Shown: piece after piece, positions 35,593 through 44,500 of the stretch
Position numbering within the stretch: position 1 is the stretch's first letter
How the letters are laid out: every line of letters starts with the position of its first letter
Assembly (NCBI RefSeq): GCF_007753265.1
Contig: NZ_CP036349.1
Span: 830,363-894,362 of the forward strand
Direction of reading: 5' to 3'
Source: Botrimarina mediterranea
GTDB taxonomy: Bacteria; Planctomycetota; Planctomycetia; Pirellulales; Lacipirellulaceae
Length of the DNA: 64,000 nucleotides
Made by a program: the position numbers and the translations under genes
The notes under the pieces: generated by a model
The model's input: only the letters and a program-made list of their open reading frames with translations
Database searches by the model: none
What the model was told of the DNA's origin: nothing

Positions 35593-36348
35593 TCAGCGGA
35601 TTTCCAACACGCCCTGCTCAACCACCTCTTCGCTCGGCGCCGCCTCTAGCTCATCGGACTCGATGGTCAGCAAGACTTTGGCGGCTTCTGCCTCTAAGCC
35701 GTTGACATCCAAGATCGCGAAGATCCTACCAGCCGAAGCATGCCTTAACTCTCCGCGAGCGATCACAGCGCCCTCTTCATCAATGAGCCAAACCCAGTTC
35801 GGCTCAGAGCGGCTGGCGAGTGGGTTGTGAGTCGCCCAAACATGCAACTGCTGCGACACCGAGTCATATAGCAAGTGGGTGACGACCGACTTTCTAAAGC
35901 TCGTGATCGGCAACGACACGAGCCGAGCGCCGCGAACGCCAAATTCTCGTTCGCTCTTCGCGACACGTTCCTGCCATGCCTCGGCGATGGATTGTTTCAC
36001 CGCGTCGGCGGCTTCTGGCGACCGCAGCCACGTGACGCCCGCCGCAACAACGGCAAGCGAAGCCGCTACCGACCACGCGGCGATTGTCCAGGCGGACCGC
36101 TTCGGCGTTGATGTAAGCGTGGCCGATGTTGCGATGGCGTCGAGCAATTGCGTCTTAAGATGCGCGGGTGGCGCCGGCAATGGTTCGGCGTCTAGCAACA
36201 GCGCCGCCGCGTCTTGCAGTTCGACGAGTTCGATGAGGCAAGCCTCGCAGCCGCTTGTCAGGTGCCGTTCAACTAGCGCGCGTTCCTCCTCAGTCGCCGC
36301 GCCGGCGGCGTAATCGGGCAGGAGCGGTCGGATGCTGTCACAGGACAT
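35593..36348 (-). CDS. Anti-sigma factor, RskA-like, with zinc-binding N-terminus
   Basis: A 251-residue protein. The N-terminus has the anti-sigma zinc pattern Cys3, then H-x-x-x-G-C-x-x-C in ERHLTSGCEAC. A single membrane helix follows (AAWSVAASLAVVAAGVTWL, about 91-110), then a periplasmic domain with the SigK-anti-sigma character (LHVWATHNPLASRSEPNWVWLIDEEG, GRIFAILDVNGLEAEA). Its ATG overlaps the end of the sigma gene by 11 bases, so the two are co-translated. By analogy with RskA it holds the sigma factor at the membrane and releases it on cleavage. Probable targets are the divergent DUF4394 and CHRD-like genes. Confidence 0.85.
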   Translation of the reverse strand: MSCDSIRPLLPDYAAGAATEEERALVERHLTSGCEACLIELVELQDAAALLLDAEPLPAPPAHLKTQLLDAIATSATLTSTPKRSAWTIAAWSVAASLAVVAAGVTWLRSPEAADAVKQSIAEAWQERVAKSEREFGVRGARLVSLPITSFRKSVVTHLLYDSVSQQLHVWATHNPLASRSEPNWVWLIDEEGAVIARGELRHASAGRIFAILDVNGLEAEAAKVLLTIESDELEAAPSEEVVEQGVLEIR

Positions 36349-36976
36349 CGTGGTCCCTCCCTACCGAACGGAGTGCGGAACGGAGGGTTTGCAAGGCCGT
36401 ACGGATGCGGGTCTTGATCGTGCCGAGCGGTTCGCCGAGCTGCTCGGCAATCTCAGCGTGGGTGAGGCCTTGGAAGTACGCCATCTCAAGCGGCGTACGT
36501 TGCTTGGCTTCGAGTCGTCCGACGGCGGTGCGGACTTGGTCCGAATTCTCGTGTTCGACGAGACGGGTGTCGGGGCGGTCGGAATGTTGACGCTTCACCA
36601 TCTCTGGCAGCGACTCGATAGCCGCCGCCTCCGTTCGTTCGGCCCGCGTGGCGCCGGCCCGCAGCCGGTCGATCGATCGGCTCCGCGCCAGCAACAAGAC
36701 ATACGTGCGTAAGGCGCCGCGGGATGGGTCAAAACCGTGCGGGTCTTTCCAAAGTGACAGAAAGACGTCTGACACGACGGCTTCGGCGTCGGCGTCCCTC
36801 CCCAGCACCCGCATTGCCATCCCGTAGACGCGTGGAGCGTAGCGGTCGTAGAGCGTGGCGAAGGCGTCGCGATCACCCGCAGCTACCGCAGCGATGAGCG
36901 GCCCGTCATCTTCGGCGTCGGCGTAGCGGTCCCACTGACGGGAACTTGGTGACCGATTGGCGGCGCTCGACGACAT
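36338..36976 (-). CDS. ECF RNA polymerase sigma factor (SigK-like)
   Basis: A 212-residue sigma factor: region 2 (about 38-105; DAFATLYDRYAPRVYGMAMRV, DAEAVVSDVFLSLW) and region 4 (about 145-200; TPLEMAYFQGLTHAEIAEQL, IKTRIRTALQTLR). The extended linker between them fits SigK-type ECF factors. The downstream anti-sigma gene overlaps by 11 bases and an upstream lipoprotein gene ends 22 bases before the ATG, making a three-gene operon. A perfect palindrome at 37644-37659 lies upstream of the operon and the divergent DUF4394 gene. Confidence 0.9.
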   Translation of the reverse strand: MSSSAANRSPSSRQWDRYADAEDDGPLIAAVAAGDRDAFATLYDRYAPRVYGMAMRVLGRDADAEAVVSDVFLSLWKDPHGFDPSRGALRTYVLLLARSRSIDRLRAGATRAERTEAAAIESLPEMVKRQHSDRPDTRLVEHENSDQVRTAVGRLEAKQRTPLEMAYFQGLTHAEIAEQLGEPLGTIKTRIRTALQTLRSALRSVGRDHDVL

Positions 36977-36998
36977 AAATCTTTCGGCGGGCTGTCGG

Positions 36999-37520
36999 TC
37001 AGATCGTCGGACTAACCGTCTGATCGGCGCCGGCTTCGCTCGGCGTGAATCGATAGACCGCGTCGGTCATCCAGCGATGCTGGGATTCATCTTCTTGGCG
37101 GCTCAAGTAGAAGCGGTAAGCCACCAGCGTCCCGGAACGATCGATCAGCGTTACTAGGACGGTGGCGGCGTCGCCCTTCTTAACGGCGCGGCCAACGGCG
37201 TAGCCTTGGTTGTCAGTGAGCGCCACGTAAGGGCTGGAATCGACGAGCTTCTCGAATCGCTCGAGCGGCCCCGTGATCACTCGGTTGCCCGGCGAGGCGA
37301 AGCTAAACACCCGTCCGCTGGCGGTGGCGTCGTTGCGCCATTCGGCGAGGGCGGCCATCTGCTCACTCACGACGCCAGCTGGGGCTAACTCGAAATCAGC
37401 CGGAGTGGATGCCACCGAGCCCGTCCCCAGTCCGCTCGAGGTTCTCAATTCACTGCACCCCGCGCAGGCGAGCAGCGCGACGCAGCCCGCGACGAATAAC
37501 AGCGAGCGGAGGGGGGCCAT
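36999..37520 (-). CDS. Lipoprotein of unknown function, sigma-operon member
   Basis: A 173-residue predicted lipoprotein from ATG 37520: MAPLRSLLFVAGCVALLACAG-C with a lipobox ending CAGC. The frame is open 49 codons further upstream but that part is not signal-like. The mature domain contains FSFASPGNRVITGPLERFEKL then VALTDNQGYAVGRAVKKGD and a Tyr-rich strand YRFYLSRQEDES. I do not recognise the family. It precedes the sigma gene by 22 bases and may be a sensor or a target for this operon. Confidence 0.65.
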   Translation of the reverse strand: MAPLRSLLFVAGCVALLACAGCSELRTSSGLGTGSVASTPADFELAPAGVVSEQMAALAEWRNDATASGRVFSFASPGNRVITGPLERFEKLVDSSPYVALTDNQGYAVGRAVKKGDAATVLVTLIDRSGTLVAYRFYLSRQEDESQHRWMTDAVYRFTPSEAGADQTVSPTI

Positions 37521-37643
37521 CGGCACGGGCCTCGAATGAGTTCGCGACGAAACCCTTCGCCGCAGCCCTTCACCGTAGTTCTCCGCTGGGCAGCGGTCAA
37601 TCGATGGACTTCGAGCCCAATCAGCCAGTTCTTGAGGTGTTTT

Positions 37644-37659
37644 ATTGAACTCGTTCAAT
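37644..37659. promoter_or_regulatory. Palindromic candidate operator or promoter element
   Basis: ATTGAAC-TC-GTTCAAT is a perfect 7-bp inverted repeat. It lies 73 bases before the DUF4394 ATG and 123 bases before the lipoprotein ATG of the sigma operon, between divergent transcription units. The GAAC core also resembles ECF -35 elements, so it may be a promoter in either direction instead of an operator. Confidence 0.4.
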
Positions 37660-37732
37660 CCGGGCACAGGTGGCGCCCGTAACTCCTCAGCGTTGTGAAG
37701 GTTTTGTCCCCTTTCTTGCTGAGGTCCTCCCT

Positions 37733-38599
37733 ATGTCTCCACGCCTAATGCTAGTCGCTTGCGGGCTGATGCTCGCGCCCGCCGCCGCCCACGCCGAATC
37801 GATCTACGGCGTCACCGAGGAGCAATTCCTCGTCAGTTGGGATTCAGCGATGCCAGGAAACCTGATGTCGGGAATGCCGATCACCGGCTTGCAATCTAAC
37901 GAGACGATTCTTGGCATCGATTTCCGTCCCGCGACGGGCGAGCTCTTTGCCGTCGGCAGTTCAAGCCGACTCTACACGCTGAGCACCTCGACCGGCGCCG
38001 CGACGATGGTGGGCTCCGGGCCGTTCTCGCCGCCGATCAACGGGTCGAGCTTCGGCTTCGACTTCAACCCGACGATCGATCGCATCCGCTTTGTATCCGA
38101 CGTCAACAAGAATTACGTCCTCAATCCGAATGACGGTATGGCGACCGAAGTCACCGACGTCTTCTTCCCGATGGGGGACGCCAACGCCGGAACCGACCCC
38201 AACGTCGTCCACTCGGCCTACACGAACAGTTTCAATAACGCGACGACAACGCAGCTCTACGGCGTTGATGCGGGTCTCGACCTCTTGGTGACACAAGCAA
38301 ACTCGGCCGGAACTCTTGGGACCGTCGGCGTCCTGGGCACCGATGTCACCAGCACCGGAGGCTTCGACATTTCTGGCGCCACCGGCGTCGGCTACATGGC
38401 GATCGAAGACTCGACCACCTCGCGAACCACTTTCTGGACCGTCGATCTGATGACCGGACTCGGTACGCCCGTAGGTGAAGTGGGCGGTGGGGCCATCATC
38501 ACCGCAATCGCCGTCGCGCCGATTCCCGAGCCAACCAGCGCAACCCTCCTCGTAGCGAGCGTCCTCGGAACAGGTTTCCTTCGTCGCGCCCGCAAGTAG
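37733..38599 (+). CDS. DUF4394 domain protein with PEP-CTERM tail
   Basis: A 288-residue exported protein from ATG 37733, with GAGG eight bases upstream. Signal peptide about 1-20. The body is a DUF4394-type beta-propeller (IYGVTEEQFLVSWDS, LGIDFRPATGELFAVGSSS, GFDFNPTIDRIRFVSD, then QLYGVDAGLDLLV). The tail is IPEPTSATLLVASVLG with RRARK. DUF4394 proteins have no known activity. It is divergent from the ECF sigma/anti-sigma operon and followed by another PEP-CTERM gene, so it is a likely member of that regulon. Confidence 0.86.
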   Translation: MSPRLMLVACGLMLAPAAAHAESIYGVTEEQFLVSWDSAMPGNLMSGMPITGLQSNETILGIDFRPATGELFAVGSSSRLYTLSTSTGAATMVGSGPFSPPINGSSFGFDFNPTIDRIRFVSDVNKNYVLNPNDGMATEVTDVFFPMGDANAGTDPNVVHSAYTNSFNNATTTQLYGVDAGLDLLVTQANSAGTLGTVGVLGTDVTSTGGFDISGATGVGYMAIEDSTTSRTTFWTVDLMTGLGTPVGEVGGGAIITAIAVAPIPEPTSATLLVASVLGTGFLRRARK

Positions 38600-38656
38600 G
38601 AAACTTACTACCCGCTAATGTCACTACTCGCCTTTTCCGAATTAGGAGTCAGCACC

Positions 38657-39340
38657 GTGTCCATCTTACGAATCTCAACGCTTCTAGCAGCGGCAGCGAT
38701 GTCATTGCCGGCCTCCGCAGATCATCTGCAGCAGTTCGCCGCCAATATCGGCTCTCTCAACAACTCCGGCGGCAGCGCATTTGCGCTAATGACGCTGGAC
38801 ACCACGGCGATGACGCTTGACATCTCGATCACCGGCACGGGATTCGAGCCCAATCAAGACCACTTGATGCACATCCACGGCCTCCTCACCGGGGACGGCA
38901 CGAGCGGTAACCCGGCGGGCGATTCGGTGAGCCCGACGATCGCCGACGATGGCGACGGCGATGGTTTCGTCGAAGTGCTCGAGGGCCTGCCACGCTACGG
39001 TGACATACTGCTCCCCTTACCGACGCAGAATACGCCCACGGGTTCGTTCGTCTTCAATCAAACGTATGACCTTACCGACGACAGTTTGTTTGGCAGCCCG
39101 GTGAGCGGCATGGACTACGTCGGCGCCGACCTGATCCCGCTCGACTTCCGTGAGATCGTGATCCACGGCCTGTCCGTCGATGGAACAGCAGGAGCCGGGA
39201 CGGACGGTGAGGTCGATGGGACGGCTGGTTACAAGCTTGTCTTGCCGGCCGCGTCGGGTGAGATCTTTGGTGTTCCCGAACCGACCACAGCTGTTTTGGC
39301 AGGTATGTTGAGTCTGGCGATGTTTGCTCGCCGTCGATAG
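38657..39340 (+). CDS. CHRD-like domain protein with PEP-CTERM tail
   Basis: A 227-residue exported protein. The GTG at 38657 is preferred because AGGAG is eight bases upstream and the following residues form a clean signal peptide (SILRISTLLAAAAMSLPASA); an ATG 39 bases earlier is in frame. The mature domain has the CHRD character (ALMTLDTTAMTLDISITGTGF, HLMHIHG, FREIVIHG). The tail is VPEPTTAVLAGMLSLAMF with RRR. It lies 57 bases after the DUF4394 gene and ends at a terminator, forming a two-gene unit opposite the sigma operon. Confidence 0.8.
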   Translation: MSILRISTLLAAAAMSLPASADHLQQFAANIGSLNNSGGSAFALMTLDTTAMTLDISITGTGFEPNQDHLMHIHGLLTGDGTSGNPAGDSVSPTIADDGDGDGFVEVLEGLPRYGDILLPLPTQNTPTGSFVFNQTYDLTDDSLFGSPVSGMDYVGADLIPLDFREIVIHGLSVDGTAGAGTDGEVDGTAGYKLVLPAASGEIFGVPEPTTAVLAGMLSLAMFARRR

Positions 39341-39371
39341 GTCATCGGTCTGGGCAAGGATAGAGGCGACG

Positions 39372-39400
39372 GGCCCGGTCAGCACAGCGCTGGCCGGGCC
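39372..39400 (+). terminator. Rho-independent terminator after the CHRD-like gene
   Basis: GGCCCGGTCAGC and GCTGGCCGGGCC form a 12-bp stem with one wobble pair around a five-base loop, followed by TCTTTCGTT. It begins 31 bases after the stop and is a good intrinsic terminator for the plus strand. Confidence 0.75.
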
Positions 39401-39437
39401 TCTTTCGTTGACCCCCCAGCAAACTCTCCCAAAGCGC

Positions 39438-40229
39438 CTACTCTTTAGCCGACTCATCTACGACTGGCTTTGCGGTCGTATGGCTCACCAGACGTAGCTC
39501 CATCGGCGTGGTCGTTTGATTCCAAACACGGCGCTGATCGACGAAGAGCCATTTCTTCTCGCCACGCGCAAGGCAACGCACCTCGACCGAGCCGCCGTCC
39601 CAATCGGCCGGCGCCGCGAACGTAACACGGAACATTCGCTCCCCTTCGAGAGTCGACTGCGACGATCGCCGGAGCTTGTAGTACACGCCCGAACGGCCGC
39701 CGGTGGTTCCGCTGACGATAATGGCCTGCTTGGGCGGCAACTCGCTGCGGGTGACGGTCGCCGACTCGGCCTTGGAGGTCCCGGCTGTAAGGGTCGGAGT
39801 CAGGCAAACGTCCGGCGCGAGCTTTGCTCCGATCGTCGCAGCGATCGACTTATCGGTCGCAATCGTCTCTTTAACTTCGATGGGTTGCGCTAAGTCACTA
39901 GCGAGCTCGGTGCGCGGCGCGTAGTCGTGAACCTTGAGGCCCGCCGCGGCGCCGTCAATCTCTAGAATCATGTCGTCCACCTTCCCTGCTTCGCCATGGA
40001 ATAGTAGCAGCGACACCGGGGTGACGACCTCCACCAGCCGCATATCGGGGTTGGCGGCGAGGAATTCGGGCGTCGTCACGTCACGACAAGCAAGCGTCGC
40101 CGGCACGTCGAACGCCACCTCGGGCGTGCTCGTGTCGAAGCTGCCGACCTGCGGCAGTTCGATCGCTGAAGCGGGATTCGCCGACATCCAGATCGCCGGC
40201 AAAAGGAACAAAGCAAGCAGGCTTCTCAT
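39438..40229 (-). CDS. Secreted protein of unknown function
   Basis: A 263-residue protein with a signal peptide (RSLLALFLLPAIWMSANPASA, 1-22). The body has no domain I recognise; visible features are VTPVSLLLFHGEAGKVDDMILEIDG, an Ala/Thr-rich middle, and a C-terminal beta-rich half with GGRSGVYYKLRRSSQSTLEGE, VRCLARGEKKWLFVD and a closing PMELRLVSH. The pattern suggests a carbohydrate- or membrane-facing beta domain, but this is not evidence of function. GGAG nine bases upstream supports the ATG. It converges with the CHRD-like gene across the terminator. Confidence 0.7.
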   Translation of the reverse strand: MRSLLALFLLPAIWMSANPASAIELPQVGSFDTSTPEVAFDVPATLACRDVTTPEFLAANPDMRLVEVVTPVSLLLFHGEAGKVDDMILEIDGAAAGLKVHDYAPRTELASDLAQPIEVKETIATDKSIAATIGAKLAPDVCLTPTLTAGTSKAESATVTRSELPPKQAIIVSGTTGGRSGVYYKLRRSSQSTLEGERMFRVTFAAPADWDGGSVEVRCLARGEKKWLFVDQRRVWNQTTTPMELRLVSHTTAKPVVDESAKE

Positions 40230-40290
40230 CGTGTCGCTCCATCCGTAACGAGAAGGGCCCTTTCAAGCAGGTAGGGCGTCCGTGCTCGTG

Positions 40291-41004
40291 TTACGCAGAA
40301 ACCGAGCCGCCGGTTTCAAGAGCGACCGGCGTTTTTCCGACAAGGTCCGGATCGACCACCAGTTCATCAAAGCTAGCGGCGACGGCGCCACGGAACCCCG
40401 CCAGCAGTGGCGTGAATGCGGCCGGCAGCTTGTCGAGTCGCACCCGCTGCATCACTTGGTTGAGACGCATCACCAAGGCGTCGTCATCGCGATAATCGGC
40501 GAGGAACCGGACCTCGACGTACCGCTCGACGAAGAGCGCAAGATCGCCGACGTCGCGTTGCGCCATCCGCTCAATCGACGCCGCCACCCACGCCCCATCG
40601 ACATGCGTCATTAGCTCGTAATACCAATCGAGCAGCCCTGGCTCGCGCCGCGCAAGTTCATCATCGAGCAGCATTTCGACAAGGATGTGCCCGAGAAACC
40701 AGGGCCGCATACTGGTCGATTCACCAAGCGCCTCGCGAACCGTCTTCGCAAACCCTAGCGATAACGCTCCGAAGGCGGGCGATTCGTGGAACCAGGCGTC
40801 GTCGGCGTGGTGACGGCAAACGCCCCTCGCCAGGGCCGCCAACTGCGCGTTCTCCGAATCGAGGTGCGGCGCCGCGTCGCGCGACCGGCACTTCGTTCGG
40901 CGAGACGCGACGCCAAGCCAGTCCGGTACGGCAACACCCGCTAGCTCGTAGGGATCAGCTGATCCGTTGCGAAGGAAGGACCAAGCGTGGGCTAGGTAAT
41001 TCAT
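40291..41004 (-). CDS. Acyl-carrier-protein phosphodiesterase-like protein
   Basis: A 237-residue cytoplasmic protein beginning MNYLAHAWSFLRNG, like the start of the AcpH family (MNFLAH-type), followed by ELAGVAVPDWLG and a His/Asp-rich segment VCRHHADDAWFHESPAF similar to the family's metal-binding helices. LGHILVEMLLDDELA supplies another Asp pair. AcpH enzymes remove the phosphopantetheine arm from acyl carrier protein; the similarity is partial, so only a family-level assignment is made. It is about 60 bases upstream of the 39438 gene on the same strand. Confidence 0.55.
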   Translation of the reverse strand: MNYLAHAWSFLRNGSADPYELAGVAVPDWLGVASRRTKCRSRDAAPHLDSENAQLAALARGVCRHHADDAWFHESPAFGALSLGFAKTVREALGESTSMRPWFLGHILVEMLLDDELARREPGLLDWYYELMTHVDGAWVAASIERMAQRDVGDLALFVERYVEVRFLADYRDDDALVMRLNQVMQRVRLDKLPAAFTPLLAGFRGAVAASFDELVVDPDLVGKTPVALETGGSVSA

Positions 41005-41199
41005 CGTTGCTATCAGGTGGCAGAATTGTCGGGCGGATTGGGCAATCTGCGATACGGCTGGCGAGAGTTTTTTCTAGCAGTCTCGGCCGCCTCCGGGACT
41101 ACGCACAAGTCTCGCGGTTTACCCAGTCGAAACAACCCGTAGGGTCCATCGGTGGACCAACTGCTTCGTTAGAGGCTCCTTTGATCTGAGGCTTGTGCG

Positions 41200-41472
41200 A
41201 TGCGTTCTTTGCTAGCTTGTTACGGTGTCCGCTTGCTGGGCGGTTTCGCATTGTTCGCGTCCGCCGAGATTGGCATCGCCGCCGCGCCCTGCGCTACGTC
41301 GCCCTACGCCGCCTACTACCAAGCGCCGTACGCGGGGCCCATGAACCATGCCCACACCGCTGCGCAGTTTCAATGGGGCTGGTTTGGCGCCGAGCAGGTC
41401 TATCCGCAAGTCGGCTGGCACCGTGACTACAACGGCGACCTGATGCGCTGGTCGACCAAGCGGCGGTATTGA
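41200..41472 (+). CDS. Small secreted protein of a planctomycete type
   Basis: A 90-residue protein with a signal peptide (about 1-28, cleavage near AEIGIAAA) and a Tyr/Trp/His-rich mature part: PYAAYYQAPYAG, HTAAQFQWGWFGAEQVYPQ, WHRDYNGDLMRWSTKRR. GAGG eight bases before the ATG supports the start. I recall similar small aromatic-rich secreted proteins in planctomycetes, without known function; this memory was not checked. Confidence 0.65.
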   Translation: MRSLLACYGVRLLGGFALFASAEIGIAAAPCATSPYAAYYQAPYAGPMNHAHTAAQFQWGWFGAEQVYPQVGWHRDYNGDLMRWSTKRRY

Positions 41473-41559
41473 AAAGGGACGACGGGTAAGAGACGAGGGT
41501 CGAGGGATTTCTTGCTGCCAGCCGTATCGGCTTTGCGGCGCTAACGTCACCCCCTCGTG

Positions 41560-44500
41560 TCAGCGCTGGAATCCGATATTAAACGTGAATACACGTTTGT
41601 CGTCGAAGTCCGGCCCCGCTACCGGCCAAGCAAAGTCCAACGCGATTGGCGCCGGACCCATCGCAGGCACCAAGATCCGTAGCCCCACGCCCGGCGCTAC
41701 ACGGTAGTCGTCGAGCGAAGCGGAAGGAGTAACCGTGCCGTGATCCACAAACGCCACGCCGTGGATCATGTCGTCCGCCGAAAGCGGGAACATGTATTCG
41801 GCCGTGTTGAGGAACATCCAGTCGCCGCCCACCTCGAAGCCATTGATAACCGGTGACGCGCCGCGGAAATCGTAGCCGCGCATTGTTGAGAAGCCACCCG
41901 CATAGAACCGGTCGTACACAGGCGTGTCCGATCCCGTGATGCCCAGCCGAGACTGGAAAGTCAGCACGTGGCGGCCGGTGTGGTCGGGGCGCTCTTTAAG
42001 CAGGTAGTAGGTACGGGCGTCGAGTTCGGCGCGCGGGTAGCTGAACGATCCGATCACCTGTTCGACGCTCGCCGAGAGGTAGTAGCCTTCCGTCGCGAGG
42101 AACGGATTGTCTCGCTTGTCGTTCACCAACCGCAAGCCGAAGCCATGCAGCGAGTTGTCGCCGAGCACCTCGGCGTAGTCGGGGAGCGTTGGATCGGACG
42201 GGTTGAAGATCTTCACGTTCTCGCCGCGGTACGTGACCATCCCCGACAGGTCGCGATCGACCCACTGATAACCCCAGCCAATGCGTCCGCCGAGGCGTTC
42301 TTCGTCCCAGTCGTCGTAGCGGCGTTCGTAGTACGAGCCGCTCAGGTTGAGGCTGATCGGTGTGTCGAGGAAGTAGGGCTCTTGCCAGCTGGCGAGATAT
42401 CGCTGCACCTGGGTGCCCGGCGCCGCTTCGAGTCGGAAGTGCTGACCTCCGCCGCGGAAGGCGTTGCCGTCGTAGACATCTTGCATGCTCCTTGGCACGG
42501 CGCGCCAGTCGAAGTTCTGCTCGTCGAGTGAAATCTGACCGACGACACCCGCGTCGGAGTTCACCGCAACGCCGACCATGAACCGGCCTGTTTGCGTCTC
42601 TTCAAGGTTGATCACCAGGTCGGCGAACGGATCGTTCGGCGGCGGCACCGGTGTCGTTAGATTGGTCCCCAGCGGAAAGAGCTGCGTGTTGACGGGCGAT
42701 CCCGCTTGATAAGCGTCGGCGCCGACCGAGTTGTAGGTGGGCGGCGCGGGTTGTCCGTAGGTGGGCGGCGCAATCGTCTCGGCAGGATAGCCTGTTGAAG
42801 ACGGAGTCGTTGTCGCGGGGTAGCCCGGCGCTGGCGGCTGGGCGGGATACCCCTGAGGGGGCGGCAGCGTGTTGGTTGTTGCAGGATACGCCGTCGGCGG
42901 CGCTGGGTATCCCTCGGCATACTGCGTTGGCGCTATGGGCGCCGCGCTGGGGTCCGTCGCGCCGACGGTTGTGCCGCCGTAGTTCGGGTAAGGGTTGTAG
43001 TGCGCGTCGGGCGCCGTCGAGGCGCCGAAGACATTGCCCGCTGGTTGGCCCTGATCGGCATAGGGCGTGCCGCTGCGCGATAAGGCCTCTTCGGGTGTAT
43101 TGGCTACCGATTGCTGCATCTGGTAGACCGAAGTCGCTCCCGTCGTGGCCGGGTAGCCCGCAGCGGGTCCTTGGCCGCGGTAGACCTCGGCCTCGATCGC
43201 AATCGATTGCCTCGGCGCCGGCTCTTTGGCGACAGCGTAACTTTCGCTCGTCGGCGCCGGCTTGACGATTTGATAAACCGATGGCGTTGGCGGCATGTAG
43301 GAGGTCCAAGGCGTGGCGCTAGGGCTCGCCGGGTTTTGACCGCGGAACACCCCTTGGCGATCGGCCTCCTCCGCCTTTTCTTCGGCAGCGAGCCGTTCTC
43401 TGGTCTCGGGAGAAACCTCCGGCGTGATGGTTGGCACCGACCCCATCTGCGGGTTGCGGTTGAACACGCCCGCCGCTCCCAGGCGCCGCTCGGCGTCACG
43501 TAGCTTGCGAGTGTCGAGTATGTCACCCGGTCGCAAGCCCACACGATTGATTGCTACGGGCAGTCGGGTGTGGGAGTCCTCGCCCCGGATGTTCACCAGG
43601 ATGCGGCCCACGCGCCACTGCTCGCCTTCTTCGACGTTATAGACCAGGTCGATCTTGCCCGGCTCTTCCAGAAAAAGCATCTCGGCCCGGATGTCGGCGT
43701 AGATGTATCCGCGGCTTCCATAGAGGTCGCGTAGCCATTGCACGTCTTGTTGCTGAACGCCACGCTCAAAGGGGCTGCCGTCAGTGAGTTTCAGCCCCGA
43801 GCGGATCGATGACGTGTCAAACAACTCGACGCCGTTAATCGTCACGTTGCGGATCGAGTACCGCGGACCCTCGCTGATCGCAAAATGAACGGTCGCCCAC
43901 TCACCGCCCTCGCCCAACTCGACGGTCCGTCCGACCTTCGCACGGAAGAAGCCGAACGAACGGTAATAGTCGGTGAGCTTGTCAACGTCTGATTCAAGCG
44001 CATCGCGTTTCAGTTTGCTCCCCATCGGCCAAGCGATGCCGGGCTTTGAAGCGATCTTCGTCTTGAGTTGCCCGTCGGAGGCGAATTCGTTTCCCTCGAA
44101 GACGACGGTCCAGATCCGTTCCTGCGGGCCCTCGTTGATACTGTAGGTGACGCCCTGGTCTTTCGAGTCGGCGCCCTCGACGACTTCGACGTGGACACGA
44201 TTGAAGCCGTTCTCACGGTAGAGCGAGGCGATCTTCTGCTTCCCCTCTTCGACAGCGTAGGGATCGACCGCGCCGCCAACCGTCAGTCCTGTCGCCTCGG
44301 CGAGCTTCTTCTCTTTGATCGATTCATTGCCGAGGTACTCGACGTAGCGGAGTGTCCGCCGCTCGACCACCTCGAGGATGATCACGCGACCCGTTTCGGT
44401 CGACTTGTGCAATGGGCGGACGGTGACGAAGTACGGAAGTGAGGCCAGCTTTTTGATGTCGCCTGCGAGAGCGCGGGGGTCGAAGGGCCGACCCACACGG

